A stretch of DNA of 64,000 nt, from contig MNCI01010871.1 in NCBI GenBank assembly GCA_015680685.1, positions 910,518-974,517 on the forward strand, written 5' to 3'. The position numbers and the translations under genes were made by a program. This document shows, in pieces, positions 1-9,995 of the stretch (positions are counted from its first letter, which is position 1; each line of letters starts with the position of its first letter). The notes beneath the pieces were generated by a model. The model ran no database searches. It was not told the DNA's origin and worked only from the letters and a program-made list of their open reading frames with translations. The stretch comes from Gnetum montanum. Lineage: Eukaryota > Streptophyta > Gnetopsida > Gnetales > Gnetaceae.

Positions 1-800
1 AAGGGCATCATGGTATAGTAGAAGGTTCCCCATGGGGTCATGAAGCTTATGGACAGCTTGTGCTCTAGTTTAATGCAGATTTGGTTCTATCTGAAGAAAC
101 CATCCATGAAGGATAGTAGAACATGGCCAGTTGTGGTGTCGATGAGTTGATCAATGCTTGGAAGTGGAAAATCATCCTTGATTGTTACCTTGTTCAAGCC
201 CCAGAAGTCTATACAAATCCGTATTCCTCCCATTTTCTTCAAAACCACAATGACATTAGACACCCACTCTGAATAGTCAACCGCACGGATGAAACCTGCT
301 TGGTATAGCTTGGTAATTTCATCCCTCATGGCTAGTGTGATTTCTGGCTTAACTTTGTGAGCCTTTTGCTTGATTGCCTCTATGTGTGGGTCTAGGATAA
401 TGTTGTGCTGAATCAGCCATGGGTCCAGACCCGACATGTCACTGTATGACCATGCAAAGACATCAATGTTTTCTTGCAGAATCTTAGCTATTCTCTTGTG
501 TGTTTGTGTGTCTAGGAGGGAGTTGAGTCTTAACATTTTCACCTCCCCCTTTGACGTAGTCATGGGCGTCTTGGCAAGAGGGTCCTCGGTTACATCCCTA
601 GCAGCTAAGTCTAGGGCTTGGACCAGATGCTTGGGCTAGTCTGAGGATGCTTCTAAGGTTGTTATGGTGCTAATTGTCATCGACCCCCAGTCAATCATGT
701 TGGAGTTCAACTGTCTCATGAGCTTGCCCTGTGACCCTGCTAATGTTAAAGGTGTGGAAAGGTCACGATGGATTCTTATCTCTTGCTCAACCTATCATGA
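1..800 (-). pseudogene. pol fragment: start of reverse transcriptase (copy B)
   Basis: This would be the RT that copies the element RNA in the virus-like particle. The frame is open from 563 to 87 and carries the usual Ty3 N-terminal RT signature: an acidic FAWS...GLDP segment, KVKPE, then EWVSN, KKMGG, IRICIDF, DFPLPSIDQLI and LSFMDG. Upstream, 564-800 encodes the pol linker, which aligns residue by residue with copy A (about 15545-15660). After LSFMDG a TAG (about 84-86) replaces the expected Tyr of the GYNQI motif; the homology continues to the window edge. The catalytic YxDD would lie beyond base 1. A TGG codon follows the CIDF motif where copy A has TAG. Confidence 0.85.
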
Positions 801-879
801 TAAGATGAAAGCCTGGTTAAGTGGCGTCTGTCGATAGAGATTGTATGTAACAAAAATTTGTAAAGCAGCAGTGAGATGC

Positions 880-1375
880 AACTTGTGAAGTGTGATGATG
901 TAAAGATTGCAAGTTTTCCAGTTTAAGGTCATGGCAGGACACCAAGGCACAAGAGTGTAAAACTACTAAAGGTGTAAAACTTACACCTGCTGATGTAAAG
1001 TGTGAATTTGTGTAACTATTGATATGCAAATGCCAAACTGCTAGTTTAGTGTCGTTTTGGACTACCAAATTACAACATGCAAAATAATAGTATGCGAAAT
1101 GGAAAATTGTGAATACGAGAAGTGCCAAACCATTAATGTGAGAACATGAACTATAGACATGAAAACATAAAACTGCTAGAAATTGTGACACTACCCATGT
1201 GGAAGAATATGTAAAAACTGCTGATGTAAGCATGTGATGTTGTTAGTTTAATGTCATTGCAAACTACTTGGGGTGCAACTATGCTAAGGTTGCTTAGTTT
1301 GAGGTCTTTTCGGACTGATCGTATTGTGATTGCTAGGATTACTAGTTTAAGGTCTTTTCAGACCCTTAATGAAAA
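880..1375. repeat. Degenerate minisatellite between antisense gene and RT (copy B)
   Basis: Irregular repeats of a core reading CTAGTTTAAGGTC followed by TTTTCGGAC on the plus strand, for example around 1058, 1240, 1296 and 1347, with AT-rich spacers. It is the counterpart of the cleaner array at 14875-15300 in copy A (same core on the other strand). Both lie between the promoter of the antisense gene and the start of pol. No coding content is supported; an open minus frame at 817-1233 has no family resemblance. Confidence 0.6.
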
Positions 1376-1546
1376 ACAAATATATTTTTTTGTTTTTGGG
1401 AAGGCGAGTCGCTAGCTTGAAGTATGTCAAGGCTTTAATGCCAATAGTGCTACAATGTCGTGGCGAGCATGCTACGTTGCATGGTGCGCTCCTCATTAAT
1501 CGGAGAGAGAGAGAGAGGTAAGTTTTCCCCACCTTGTCATTGCAGC

Positions 1547-1554
1547 TATAAATA
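1547..1554 (+). promoter_or_regulatory. TATA box of the antisense gene (copy B)
   Basis: TATAAATA followed by GGGG, about 165 bp before the ATG at 1717. The same TATA, a similar downstream leader (CATTTTCACC, GCAAAGCC) and a homologous first exon occur in copy A on the opposite strand at 14703-14710, so the promoter is conserved between copies. Confidence 0.6.
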
Positions 1555-1716
1555 GGGGTTAAACCTTGGAAATTTTTCCATTTTCACCATAAGAGCGCAA
1601 AGCCCACATTGGAGCACAAGGCGATTTCGAAGCATGAGGCAATTGTGTTGATCGATTAGTAAGGCGAGTTTTTTTTATAGTGAAAGGTGTAAATCCATAA
1701 ATCCGCAAGCAGAAGA

Positions 1717-3576
1717 ATGGCTCCCAAGACTCATCTAGCACTTGCAAGGGTTGAGGAGGTGAAGAAGACCCTGGGGCATGTGCCACAAGCATGCGTTGCA
1801 ATGCAGAAGAGCACACCGTTGACCTAGTAGGTTACTATGTCTCCTTTGCTTCTTCATTTTTGCACTTTCTATTGTTCTCTGCTCTTGTTTTACATCTATT
1901 CTTAGCTTCCTTTGTTTTCTATGGTCACATCATTTTAGCCTTTGCATCACCACTATCGCCATTTCGATCGTAGAAGATGCATAAATATTACATCATGGTT
2001 GCATGCAAGGCCACTGAAACCGCCACCGCCATGGTTGTCATAACCATGGGGGCTAGGGCAGTTTAAGTTACTTGACCTTAGCATGTCGTAACATAAAACC
2101 CATGGGAGGGCTAGGCCATGTATGATGTGGCAATGTGACACATGTTTTATTAGAGCATGTTATCAATTGTTTCGTTGCTACGCTAGGTTTATTCGCATGT
2201 TCTTGCTACGCTAGGCTTTCGCGCCCTTGCTACACTATGTACGGGCAGAGGGTTATGCTACGCTATGTACATGGATTGCCAGACTTTGCTATGTTGCACA
2301 TGTATTTCTTTTAAGTATGATGCTAACATTTCTTGATTGCAAGGCTGGGCTAAGGTCTAGGCTGATTGTTCTAAACATTAAAGGGATCTTGTGCCATGAG
2401 AGCAGACCTGTGGTAAATGCCCCTCCTCCCCAGATACATATGGGAGAGTAAGGGGTTTGTTTTAGAAGAGGGGCATGGGGCTTCTTACAATTTCTTCTCA
2501 ACCACTTCAGTGTGATCATTTGGTCCTCCCTAGAGGAGGTGGAGTCATCCAGCATAATAGAAGCCATGCTACAGGTCCGTGCCTACACTCTCACCTGACA
2601 TGACCTAGGTGCCGCATCGCGTGTTCGATGAGTCTCATAAGTGCTTCTTGCACTTGGCATGCTCTCTGTGGGAGTATAAGCACGTCAACGAGGACCTGTG
2701 GAAATAGGTCCAAAGGGCTGAGCAAAGAGAGGTCGAACTAGTCATTGATGTGGAGGATCTCAGGTTGAGAAATGAGTTCCTCATAAACCGTAACCCTGAT
2801 GTTGAGGACTGGTGCAAGGCTGTAGATGATTACGCCAGATTTTGGACTATTGTTCATCAAAACATTAAATCCACTTGTGATATAATCAAACAGCAAATGC
2901 AAATGGAGTTGCTAACCTAGAAGTTTCAAGACATGAAAGATATCAACACCAAGGTTTTCAAATGGGGGCGAACCCAGAGAAACCACAAAAATGTATACAA
3001 GCTAGAGAATGACACCCATCGAAAACTGTACAAAGATGCTACTATGAAGGCATTCTTGAATGAAGCATTTGTGAATGCCATTGGCTCTTCAGAGGCTTAC
3101 AATAAGTTCAAAGAGTAGGTGAAGGTCATGATATCCCCTAACTTGAAAGTGGACCTTCCTACAACAAAGACTGCAACTGCCTCTCTTTTCCCAGGACCTC
3201 TAATATGGACAACCACTGAAAGGGAGAGGGCTACTACTACGAATGTTGAACCTAGAAATAGGTGCTAGATGGACATCATGACAGAGGAGATCTGGCATCA
3301 CCTCAGGCTTGGTCTAGATTGGATACCCTTTGAGACTGACATGGGCACCTCTCAAGTTAGTCACTTTACTGTGTAGATGCTCATGCTATGTTATAGTTTA
3401 CATCTTTTACCCTAACTGACTACTTCACTCCTACGATGCAGACTCCAGATGAGGGTGCAAGGCCCGTAGAGGGAGGGAATGAAGAACCAGTAGAGAGCAA
3501 CACAGGGGAGGATGATGCATAAGCAGATGAAGTAGAGGCGAGTGGTGAGGATGATGCAAATAGAGACAACCCATGA
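1717..3576 (+). pseudogene. Spliced gene carried antisense to gag-pol (copy B), middle deleted
   Basis: Three exons are supported by comparison with copy A. Exon 1 (1717-1826) starts MAPKTH and ends at a donor GTAGGTTAC. The large exon (2575-3355) follows a CTACAG acceptor, encodes about 260 residues broken only by TAG codons, and contains NEDLWK, RNEFL, QMQMELL, SSEAY and TATAS, all near-matched in copy A. It ends at donor GTTAGTCACTTT. The last exon (3442-3576) follows ATGCAG and encodes a Glu/Asp-rich tail ending in TGA; splice phases join in frame. The central exons of copy A are absent here and the space is filled by intron-like DNA rich in GCTACGCTA. The protein is charged, probably partly coiled-coil; I do not recognise the family. 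Some Tat-group elements carry extra antisense ORFs, usually after pol; this one sits between protease and RT. Confidence 0.7.
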
Positions 3577-3734
3577 CAGCATGGGATTTTCTTTTTGAAA
3601 TTTTTTAAATTTTGAAACTTTTGAAATTTTTGCAAACATTGCCAACAAGAAAAATTTTTGAATAAAATGAAAAACTTCAGAAAAGGAATCAATTTTGCAT
3701 TAACTTGTGTATCTTGTGAAATTTTTATGCTCTC

Positions 3735-3975
3735 ATATACTAGTTTTAGGTCATTTCGGGCCATTGCTAGTTTTAGGCCATCTCGGGCCATTGCATTAAA
3801 GTGAAAAGCAACAATACTAGTGTTAGGCCATTTCGAGCCATTGCCAAAAGAGGTAGCACGTAAATAAAGAAAAATGCAATGATGTTAGCTTTAGGCTATT
3901 TTGGGCTATAGTGTAGCATGCCAAAAGGACTACATAGCGTAGTATGCAACAATGCTAGTTTTATGTCATTTCGAT
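3735..3975. repeat. Minisatellite between protease and antisense gene (copy B)
   Basis: Five or so degenerate repeats of CTAGTTTTAGGCCATTTCG followed by GGCCATTG, separated by AT-rich spacers. The reverse complement of this unit (GGCCCGAAATGGCCTAAAAC) is the unit of the array at 9553-9845 in copy A, which holds the same position relative to protease and antisense gene. Confidence 0.75.
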
Positions 3976-4370
3976 CCATAGCGTAGTATGCCAAAAGGAC
4001 AACATGTTAACAAAGCAGAAAGCAACGATGTATAAGGGATGGCAACTGGGTAGGAAGCAGTGGTTGCTACACTATGGGTAACTACCTCTTGACCCATCAT
4101 GGATTGATCAAAACGTAGAGACCAAGGTATTTCTCCAGGGCCCTCGTTCACACCATTGTCCTCCACTTGAAAGGGCAACTCAATCCATGCATTTTTGATT
4201 TAGAAGTCGGCTCGCTGAGTCGATCCTTCCGTTGGATGGTTAATGCATGTGTGAGCAGGTTCCTTACTTTTAGAGGTTGTGACCTCTGAGCCCTGTTCCA
4301 TGTCTACGTTACTGATTTCTTATATTGCTGCTTCATCACCACGGATCACCACCTCTCTACCTGTGTATGA

Positions 4371-5468
4371 TCAGTGGATCTCCTTGTGTATAGGTGAGGA
4401 GACAGTCCTAAGTTGCGCTAACCATGATCTTCCCAAGATCAGGTTAAACCTGGGCATTTCCTTGACCATGATGAACATTGCGTCTATAGGAAACTGGTCC
4501 CTTGCTATGAAGTCTATGTGAACTATGCCTTTCACCAAGACATGTGCCCCATTGAAGGACCTCAAGTATGATGTCGTTGTGGGTTTGATCTGGTCGACCA
4601 ATCCCAACTTATTCACAATAGGAAAGGGAATGACGTTTGTGGCAGCCCCATCATCAACATGTACTCTTTGGATCTGGTGTTGGCCAACCCAAATTGTGAT
4701 GAAGAGAGGCACCGTAGTCACCTGAGCTCCTTCGGGGTCTTCCCTAATGGCGTTGTCACTGAAGGTCAATCAAGGTTTCATGGACTCCATGGGTACAGAG
4801 GGAACCATGACCGAATGGATCACTCCCTCTTCCGTTGGCATGTCCTCGTCGACCATAACCGCTGTTAACATGCAAATTAGAGCCTCGTGGAGGGGTACAG
4901 ATGTCATGATTAGGTCATACAAGCTCAGTGTAGCATTTTTCTGCTTTAGAGCTTACTTGACCTGGGTGAGGACATCCAGAAAGTCTTGGTCATCCCCTTT
5001 TTTGACACTTTCCTCCTCTCCAATTCATCCCAGAAGACGAATCTCCTAAGGAGAGGTGACTTTGGATCTGGGCTCAAATCCTTGTCAGCAAGGTGATGTA
5101 GGCTACGTAGTCATGTCAACCTTCATCTTTGAGGGTGAAGGTGTAGATGCAAGGGGTGATGACATAGGTTTGGGGATATCCTTAACGATACTTCCTTTCG
5201 ATGTCTCACCCACCAAGTGGACTTCTCACCTTGCAGGGCGAGGAGTTTGTTCAACTTTGTTGCATGAGATAGGGGTCGTCAAAGGCATCGGCCCCCTGAT
5301 GATGAATAGAGCTAGAGCTATTAACTGATGAGGTCACGTGGCTCCGCTAATAGGTGGCACAAAGGTGGATGCCTGTGGTGGGACTTTTAGGACAAACGGC
5401 TGCTACGAGCTAGGGCCAACTGCTGGTGGTGTTGGTGCACTACCTTGAGGCACACAGACCACGAATGG
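4371..5468 (-). pseudogene. Gag-pol linker and aspartic protease (copy B)
   Basis: A retropepsin-like protease that would cut the Gag-Pol polyprotein. The open frame 4769-4371 contains VHVDDGAATNVIP (active-site D-x-G-A at about 4655-4644), a hydrophobic flap region and the C-terminal NLILGRSWL typical of plant Ty3 proteases. Upstream, 5468-4770 is readable with several stops and contains a segment like LYDLIMTSVPLHEAL, the usual linker between Gag zinc-finger region and protease in this group. After the protease, frame-broken homology to copy A (QGSEV) continues to about 3966. The catalytic Asp is intact; stops in the linker and after the domain show the gene is dead. Confidence 0.75.
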
Positions 5469-7560
5469 CTACCGAGGTGGCCTGGGATCACTATCAATGC
5501 TTATGGCATTGATTACATAATTGACATTATTGGCATTGAGGGGGTCTGTGTAGACATACATAGATTGGTTTTTAGGGTGCATTTGGTTGCTTTCATCCAG
5601 CACCAATTTCCGTAGGTCGATTAATCTTTGGATGTCATCCTGCAACAACAGACAATAATCTGTGTTGTTACCACACTGTTGGTGGTAGTCACAAAACCTA
5701 TCTAGCCTAAAACCCATAGGAATCGGAGGCTCATTGGGCAGGGCCAAAGAGGGATTCCTAAGAAGCTCACAGTAGCGTTGATGGCTCACATTTACTTCTT
5801 CTGACATCTACTTATGCTAGATGTATCCCACTACCAAGAGTTTCTTTAGAAGCTTTGAAGGATTTAGAGGTAGTGGGGTATACTTTGAGCATTCTTTGCA
5901 CTCAAAGTTAGGTTTGGGTTGTCTAGATGTCTCGAGCGTAGGTGTGACTAGTTGCGGCACGTGGCCCTGTTTGGGCACGGGGTTAGCCACAGGTATGGCT
6001 GGTTTCTTATTGTTCTTGCTACCACTGCTACTAGGTTTGGGCTTGGCCTTAGTTGCCACAGTGGCCACTGTGGTTGTTGGGGCTTTACCTTTGTCCTTTT
6101 TTGTGAAGGTGTTTTTGTAAGCTATATAGGCTGGGTCTTTGCTTTCTTCGGCCACATCCTGTATGTCCTTAGTCTGAGCAAAGGCCTAACTAAGAGAGTG
6201 AGGAGCAAAGTAGTATAGCTTGGAGTTGATGAAGTCATTCACTATGCCCTTAAAGATGGCCAACAAGTGGGCCTCTATGATGGACTCACAGATTTCATTA
6301 AGGGTTGCGCTCCAACATTGAATGAATTTTTGGACTAGTTCTAGTGGGTCTTGCTTCACGCTCATCAACTAATCCAGCGTGGTTTCTAGCTTCAAGTTGT
6401 ACTTGAAGCATGTCACGAATTGGGTCAGCAGCTCTTCCAAAGTTGGAATGGATGAGCATGGCAATGCGTAGTACCAGTCCAAGGCTTTTATAGCTAGGGA
6501 CATGGAAAAGATGCAAATAATCATGTGCGGCCATTGTTGCAATAGCAAAGACTCAGATCTGAAGGTGACAAGATGTGCATTGGGATCTCCCTCTCCATCC
6601 TACTTCGTGAGATGTGGGAGAGACATCCCTAGGGATAACATCAAAGAGAGGATTGTAGGGCTGATAGGATCATCCTGGTAGAAGTCCACGACTTGTACCA
6701 TGTCAGACCCAGCAACTTTGAGGCATTTGATTTCCTTAGTGAGGATTTGGATAAGCTAGGATGCTTGGTCCAGACCCGACGATGTTGTAGATGGCTGGGG
6801 GCTGCAGAGGTAGTTCCCACATGTGGCATGGTAGGGGAAGTGGTGTGACCCATTGGTGGTACAGTCAAGACAACCCCCATTAGCGGTGTAGCCTGTGTTG
6901 TCCACCACCTGGCAAGTGGTGTTGCTAGGGCAGCAGCCACGGGTTACACTGCCAGATGGACCGCTTGTGTCACCGGTAGCGTAGACCATAGCCCCATGTT
7001 GGGTTGCACCATCTACGAGGCTCGGTGCATTTTAGAGTGCACATAGTGAGACATCTGCGAAGATTATAGAATATGCGAGGAAGAAAATGGGGCCCACCAT
7101 GTGGATGGGCCAGGGCCCACCACAGTGGATGGAACGGATGTGAATGTAGGCATTGAAATAGAAGTTGCGTATGCTTGTGAAGTTAGTATGGCATGAACAT
7201 GTGGCAGGGTAGCCATGGTTGGCATGTTATGTGCCACAGGAATGGGCTACTAAAAATCCTGCAAAGGGATAGTAGCTGCAAACAAAATAGGCGAAACAGG
7301 CGAGAGCGGGCGTTGAAACATCACAGAATTGGTGTGGCTACCCATGGCAGCTGTAATCGCGGGTTGTGGAAGCATGGGTATAATTATAAAGGGAATGGTA
7401 ATAGACGAAGACTTGACCCAGAAGGATTGGGCAAGAGGGACAAGAGCAGGGCCGGTTGGACCTCCCTCATTTGATTGGGAATCGAGTTCTTCCTACCCAT
7501 CCTGGAAAGCATTGTCTTGGTTGGACGCTGTGTCCTGTTGCTTGCTAAGCCTAGCCAACT
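5469..7560 (-). pseudogene. gag (copy B)
   Basis: Structural polyprotein forming the retroelement particle. In order: a Pro/Ser/Thr-rich N-terminal region (about 7560-6700, low certainty); DGEGDPNAHLVTF and the capsid core with LEELLTQFV (about 6600-6370); QDPLELVQKF to the end of the Retrotrans_gag-like domain (about 6350-6186); a Lys-rich linker; and a zinc-binding motif near 5710 reading FCDYHQQCGNNTDYC, in which Asn stands where His is expected. Stops, several of them TAG, separate the segments at 6369, 6185 and 5816. Downstream it leads into the protease. Confidence 0.7.
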
Positions 7561-8049
7561 AGATTAGCTAGTCTAGAAGCCTTTGGTATGCTTGTGTTAA
7601 AGGTAACAAAATGCTGGGAATGGGGGAAAATTCCTTCCTGTTGTAGTAAGCGAACTCGAAGCTGGATTTTTCTTCGAGTTCATGTAAATCCAAGGGCAAA
7701 TTTGCTTGCACCTTTTCATAGAGGAAACTAACTAGCAGTCAGGAAGGCTTTGCATCTCGCAGGATCCTTGAGGGACCGTCGAAGCGATCGCTCTCCACCA
7801 TGCGAGATGGGGTATAGAACGCATGCAAGACTACCATAAGATGAGCTAGTTACCCAGTGATCGGAGACCTTGTGTTCTGTAGGGCTCTTGAGAAACTATC
7901 GAGGTGACCGATCTACATCGCACAAAGCGCAAACAATCGCAAAAGGGTGTCGCATCTACACTTATGCGTATCAGGGTGCAGAAGGCTCACAAAACTACCA
8001 TGACACGTAGAAAAGATAGCAAAAGGCCCTTCTTCTAACACCAAAAAAC
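7561..8049 (-). other. 5' leader of copy B, with possible primer site
   Basis: Between the proposed LTR end and gag. No coding content. On the minus strand, just inside the proposed LTR end, is TTTGGTGTTAGAAGAAGGGC (about 8047-8027), which could be a decayed primer-binding site of the TTGGCGCC...GGG type; this is weak. Two diverged copies of a block containing CTTGAG...ACCGTCGA and CTCTTGAG...ACTATCGA lie at about 7757 and 7881. Confidence 0.35.
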
Positions 8050-8751
8050 TGTAACGATCGAAAATGTCAGCAGCTGGAAAACACCAACGGGTCGGCGGAC
8101 GCGACAGTTTTGACCCCGTACCCAAGGGAGGGCCATGCTGGGTATATGTGCAGATATGGGGTGCCCTGAATAGTTTGGTCAATCAAACAAGGACTTAATT
8201 GGCGTCTATATAGCCTTTTGCAACATATATTTTTGAAGCAGGAGCAGAAATGCAAAGTAATTCTTGAAAGTAAATAAAGTAGAAGAAGAAAATAGTGTAA
8301 AAATGCAATAGTAAGTAGGAAATAATGTAAAATGCAATTAGAAAAATGCACTGCTCCAAAGCTACAAGCTTGCTCTATCAATGTGGATACGGTCAGTTGC
8401 ATAGCATGGCGGAGTGCAGAGATCTCGAGAGTAACCAGGACGTGTAGAGAAAAACAAGTTATGTGCTTGGGTGCGGCCTTGGACATTGATAATGCAAGGG
8501 ATTCTACCAAGGTGGTAGAAAGGGGTATAGGAAAAAATATCAGCTAAAGATGCTAACTATTTGCAATGTCAAACAGAAAGCTTACAATGCTCAGTGCTAC
8601 CATGTGCCGGGAAGAGAACTTAAGTGCTAGAAAGAGGGAACGTCGAAGACTCCGAAAAATCTTCACAACTTTTCGAACCCTTTGAATGCCATTCTTTGGA
8701 AAATTCCCAAAACCAAAGATAGTCCTCTCCTTTGAGCACTGCTCATTAGGG

Positions 8752-8759
8752 TATTTATA
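8752..8759 (-). promoter_or_regulatory. LTR TATA box (copy B)
   Basis: TATAAATA on the minus strand, in a core promoter shared with copy A at 24216-24223. A CACGTG-containing G-box lies at about 8797, upstream on the minus strand. Confidence 0.65.
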
Positions 8760-9078
8760 GGGCTAAAGGGCATGCGAAAGGGGCGGTTTGGATGCCACGT
8801 GCCCCAGGCCCACGTTGACTTGCTAGTGCCACATGCGTCATGTATGATCGTTGGACCAGCAAGACCATTGTAATGTGAACCTGCTATGCCATAACTATGA
8901 GCCTGCCATGCCATAATTACGTTGTTACCATCTAGAGAGGTGTGCCAATGGTCCAATTAGGTGAAGTGCATTGATATCGCATAACCACCCGCATACCTCG
9001 CTGTGCTTTGTAGCGTAACATGCTTGGCATAGCATAGCACCTTGTCGTGCATTTCGCTACATGTGTGTTGCATGCTTG

Positions 9079-9116
9079 CTATGCTATGCTATGCTACGTA
9101 GCATAGTATAGCATAG
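9079..9116. repeat. 38-bp palindrome at the B/A junction
   Basis: Centred on TACGTA (9095-9100), with 16-bp arms built of CTATG repeats that pair with one mismatch. Copy B U3 ends here on one side and the protease remnant of copy A starts on the other. Related palindromes recur in U3 of copy A. Confidence 0.8.
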
Positions 9117-9129
9117 TAACTAGCCTTAG

Positions 9130-9540
9130 TTGCGAAAGCTTTGCCGATTTGAAAACTTTGCTTCCATGAGACTTGCAAACTTGCAAAACATAGATATGGA
9201 GCAGGGCTCAGAGGTCATAACCTTTGAGAATGAAGTGCTTGTCTCTATAGATACTAACTTCTTAGCGAAGGAGCCATCCCAACACATTGTCTTAGAAAAC
9301 GAAAATGTGTGGTTGAGTTACCCTGCCAAGAGGAGAACAACAATGTGGATGAATGCCCTAGCAAAGCATCTCGACCTTACACTTCGCCCAATCCACGATG
9401 GATCAAAAAGAAATTACGCATAGCATAGCAACCCCACTACTTCCTGCCCAATTAACATCCTTTGTCCATTTACTGCTTATTGGCTTTGCATCCATTCATC
9501 TATGCTAGGTACACCAACTTACTTTTTAAAAAACTTGTTA
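9130..9540 (+). pseudogene. Sequence following protease, truncated (copy A)
   Basis: The frame 9130-9423 contains GSEVITF, and its DNA (GAGCAGGGCTCAGAGGTCA) nearly matches copy B on the other strand just past the protease (about 4306-4280). It is therefore the C-terminal or linker part of the protease segment; the catalytic domain is gone. Homology becomes poor after about 9420. Confidence 0.5.
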
Positions 9541-9552
9541 ACGTATCTTCTG

Positions 9553-9845
9553 TCTACACCATGGCCTAAAATGGCCCAAAACTATATTGTCCTATGGCCC
9601 AAAAATATATTGTCCTATGGCCTGAAATGACCTAAAACTATATTGTCCCATGGCCTGAAATGGCCTAAAACTATATTGTCCCATGACCCGAAATGGCCTA
9701 AAACTATATCATCCCATGGCGCAAAATGGCCTAAAACTACGCATGATCCAAAATGGCCTAAAACTAGTAGTGGCCTAAAATGGCCTAAAACTGGTGATGG
9801 CCCGAAATGTCCTAAAACTACTCATGGTCTGAAATGGCCTAAAAC
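9553..9845. repeat. Array 1 of copy A
   Basis: About ten tandem copies. The first six are close to 33 bp (ATGGCCTGAAATGGCCTAAA followed by ACTATATTGTCCC), the last four are shortened to about 24-27 bp. Because 33 is a multiple of three, a repetitive open frame arises (9643-9897, recurring KWPKT); it is not taken as a gene. Confidence 0.9.
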
Positions 9846-9995
9846 TAAAATGAAAAACATAGAAACTGATCGCATAGATAAAATACATAAAACATAAGCT
9901 AGAGTAGAATCAATCTTGCCATAACCTATTTTTCATTCAAAATTTCACTTACACAATGTTTGCAATAGTTTTACAAAAATCAAAAGCCCCTACTA

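Larger units (their letters stand above)
1..9118 (-). mobile_element. Tat-like Ty3/gypsy LTR retrotransposon, copy B, left part off window
   Basis: Read on the minus strand the order is LTR (9118-8050), leader, gag, protease, minisatellite, a gene on the opposite strand (1717-3576), a second minisatellite, then the start of reverse transcriptase, which runs off the window at base 1. Gag, protease and RT motifs are recognisable but interrupted. The same junctions (protease/array/antisense gene/array/RT) recur in copy A at 9119-24700, so this is a family architecture or an old shared insertion. Assignment to the Tat group rests on copy A, which has two RNase H domains. The U3 end appears truncated at the palindrome where copies A and B meet. 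RNase H, integrase and the 3' LTR of copy B are not in the window. Confidence 0.85.
8050..9118 (-). mobile_element. 5' LTR of copy B, U3 truncated
   Basis: The 3' end is placed at a TTACA on the minus strand (8054-8050); an LTR starting TGTAA would pair with it. A TATA box at 8759-8752 lies in TAGCCCTATAAATACCCT, identical to the 3' LTR promoter of copy A at 24211-24228, and GTGCTCAAAGG versus ATGCTCAAAGG follows in both. U3 is only about 360 bp here and stops in the palindrome at 9079-9116. The open minus frame 8510-8067 lies in R-U5 and is not a gene. Confidence 0.6.

Noticed and set aside
817-1233. 138-codon minus-strand frame
   Set aside because: Overlaps the degenerate array between antisense gene and RT; no motif, not open in copy A.
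8067-8510. 147-codon minus-strand frame with hydrophobic segments
   Set aside because: Lies within R-U5 of the copy B LTR, has no family resemblance and no counterpart in copy A.
9643-9897. Repetitive protein with recurring KWPKT
   Set aside because: Product of 33-bp tandem repeats without start context or counterpart in copy B.
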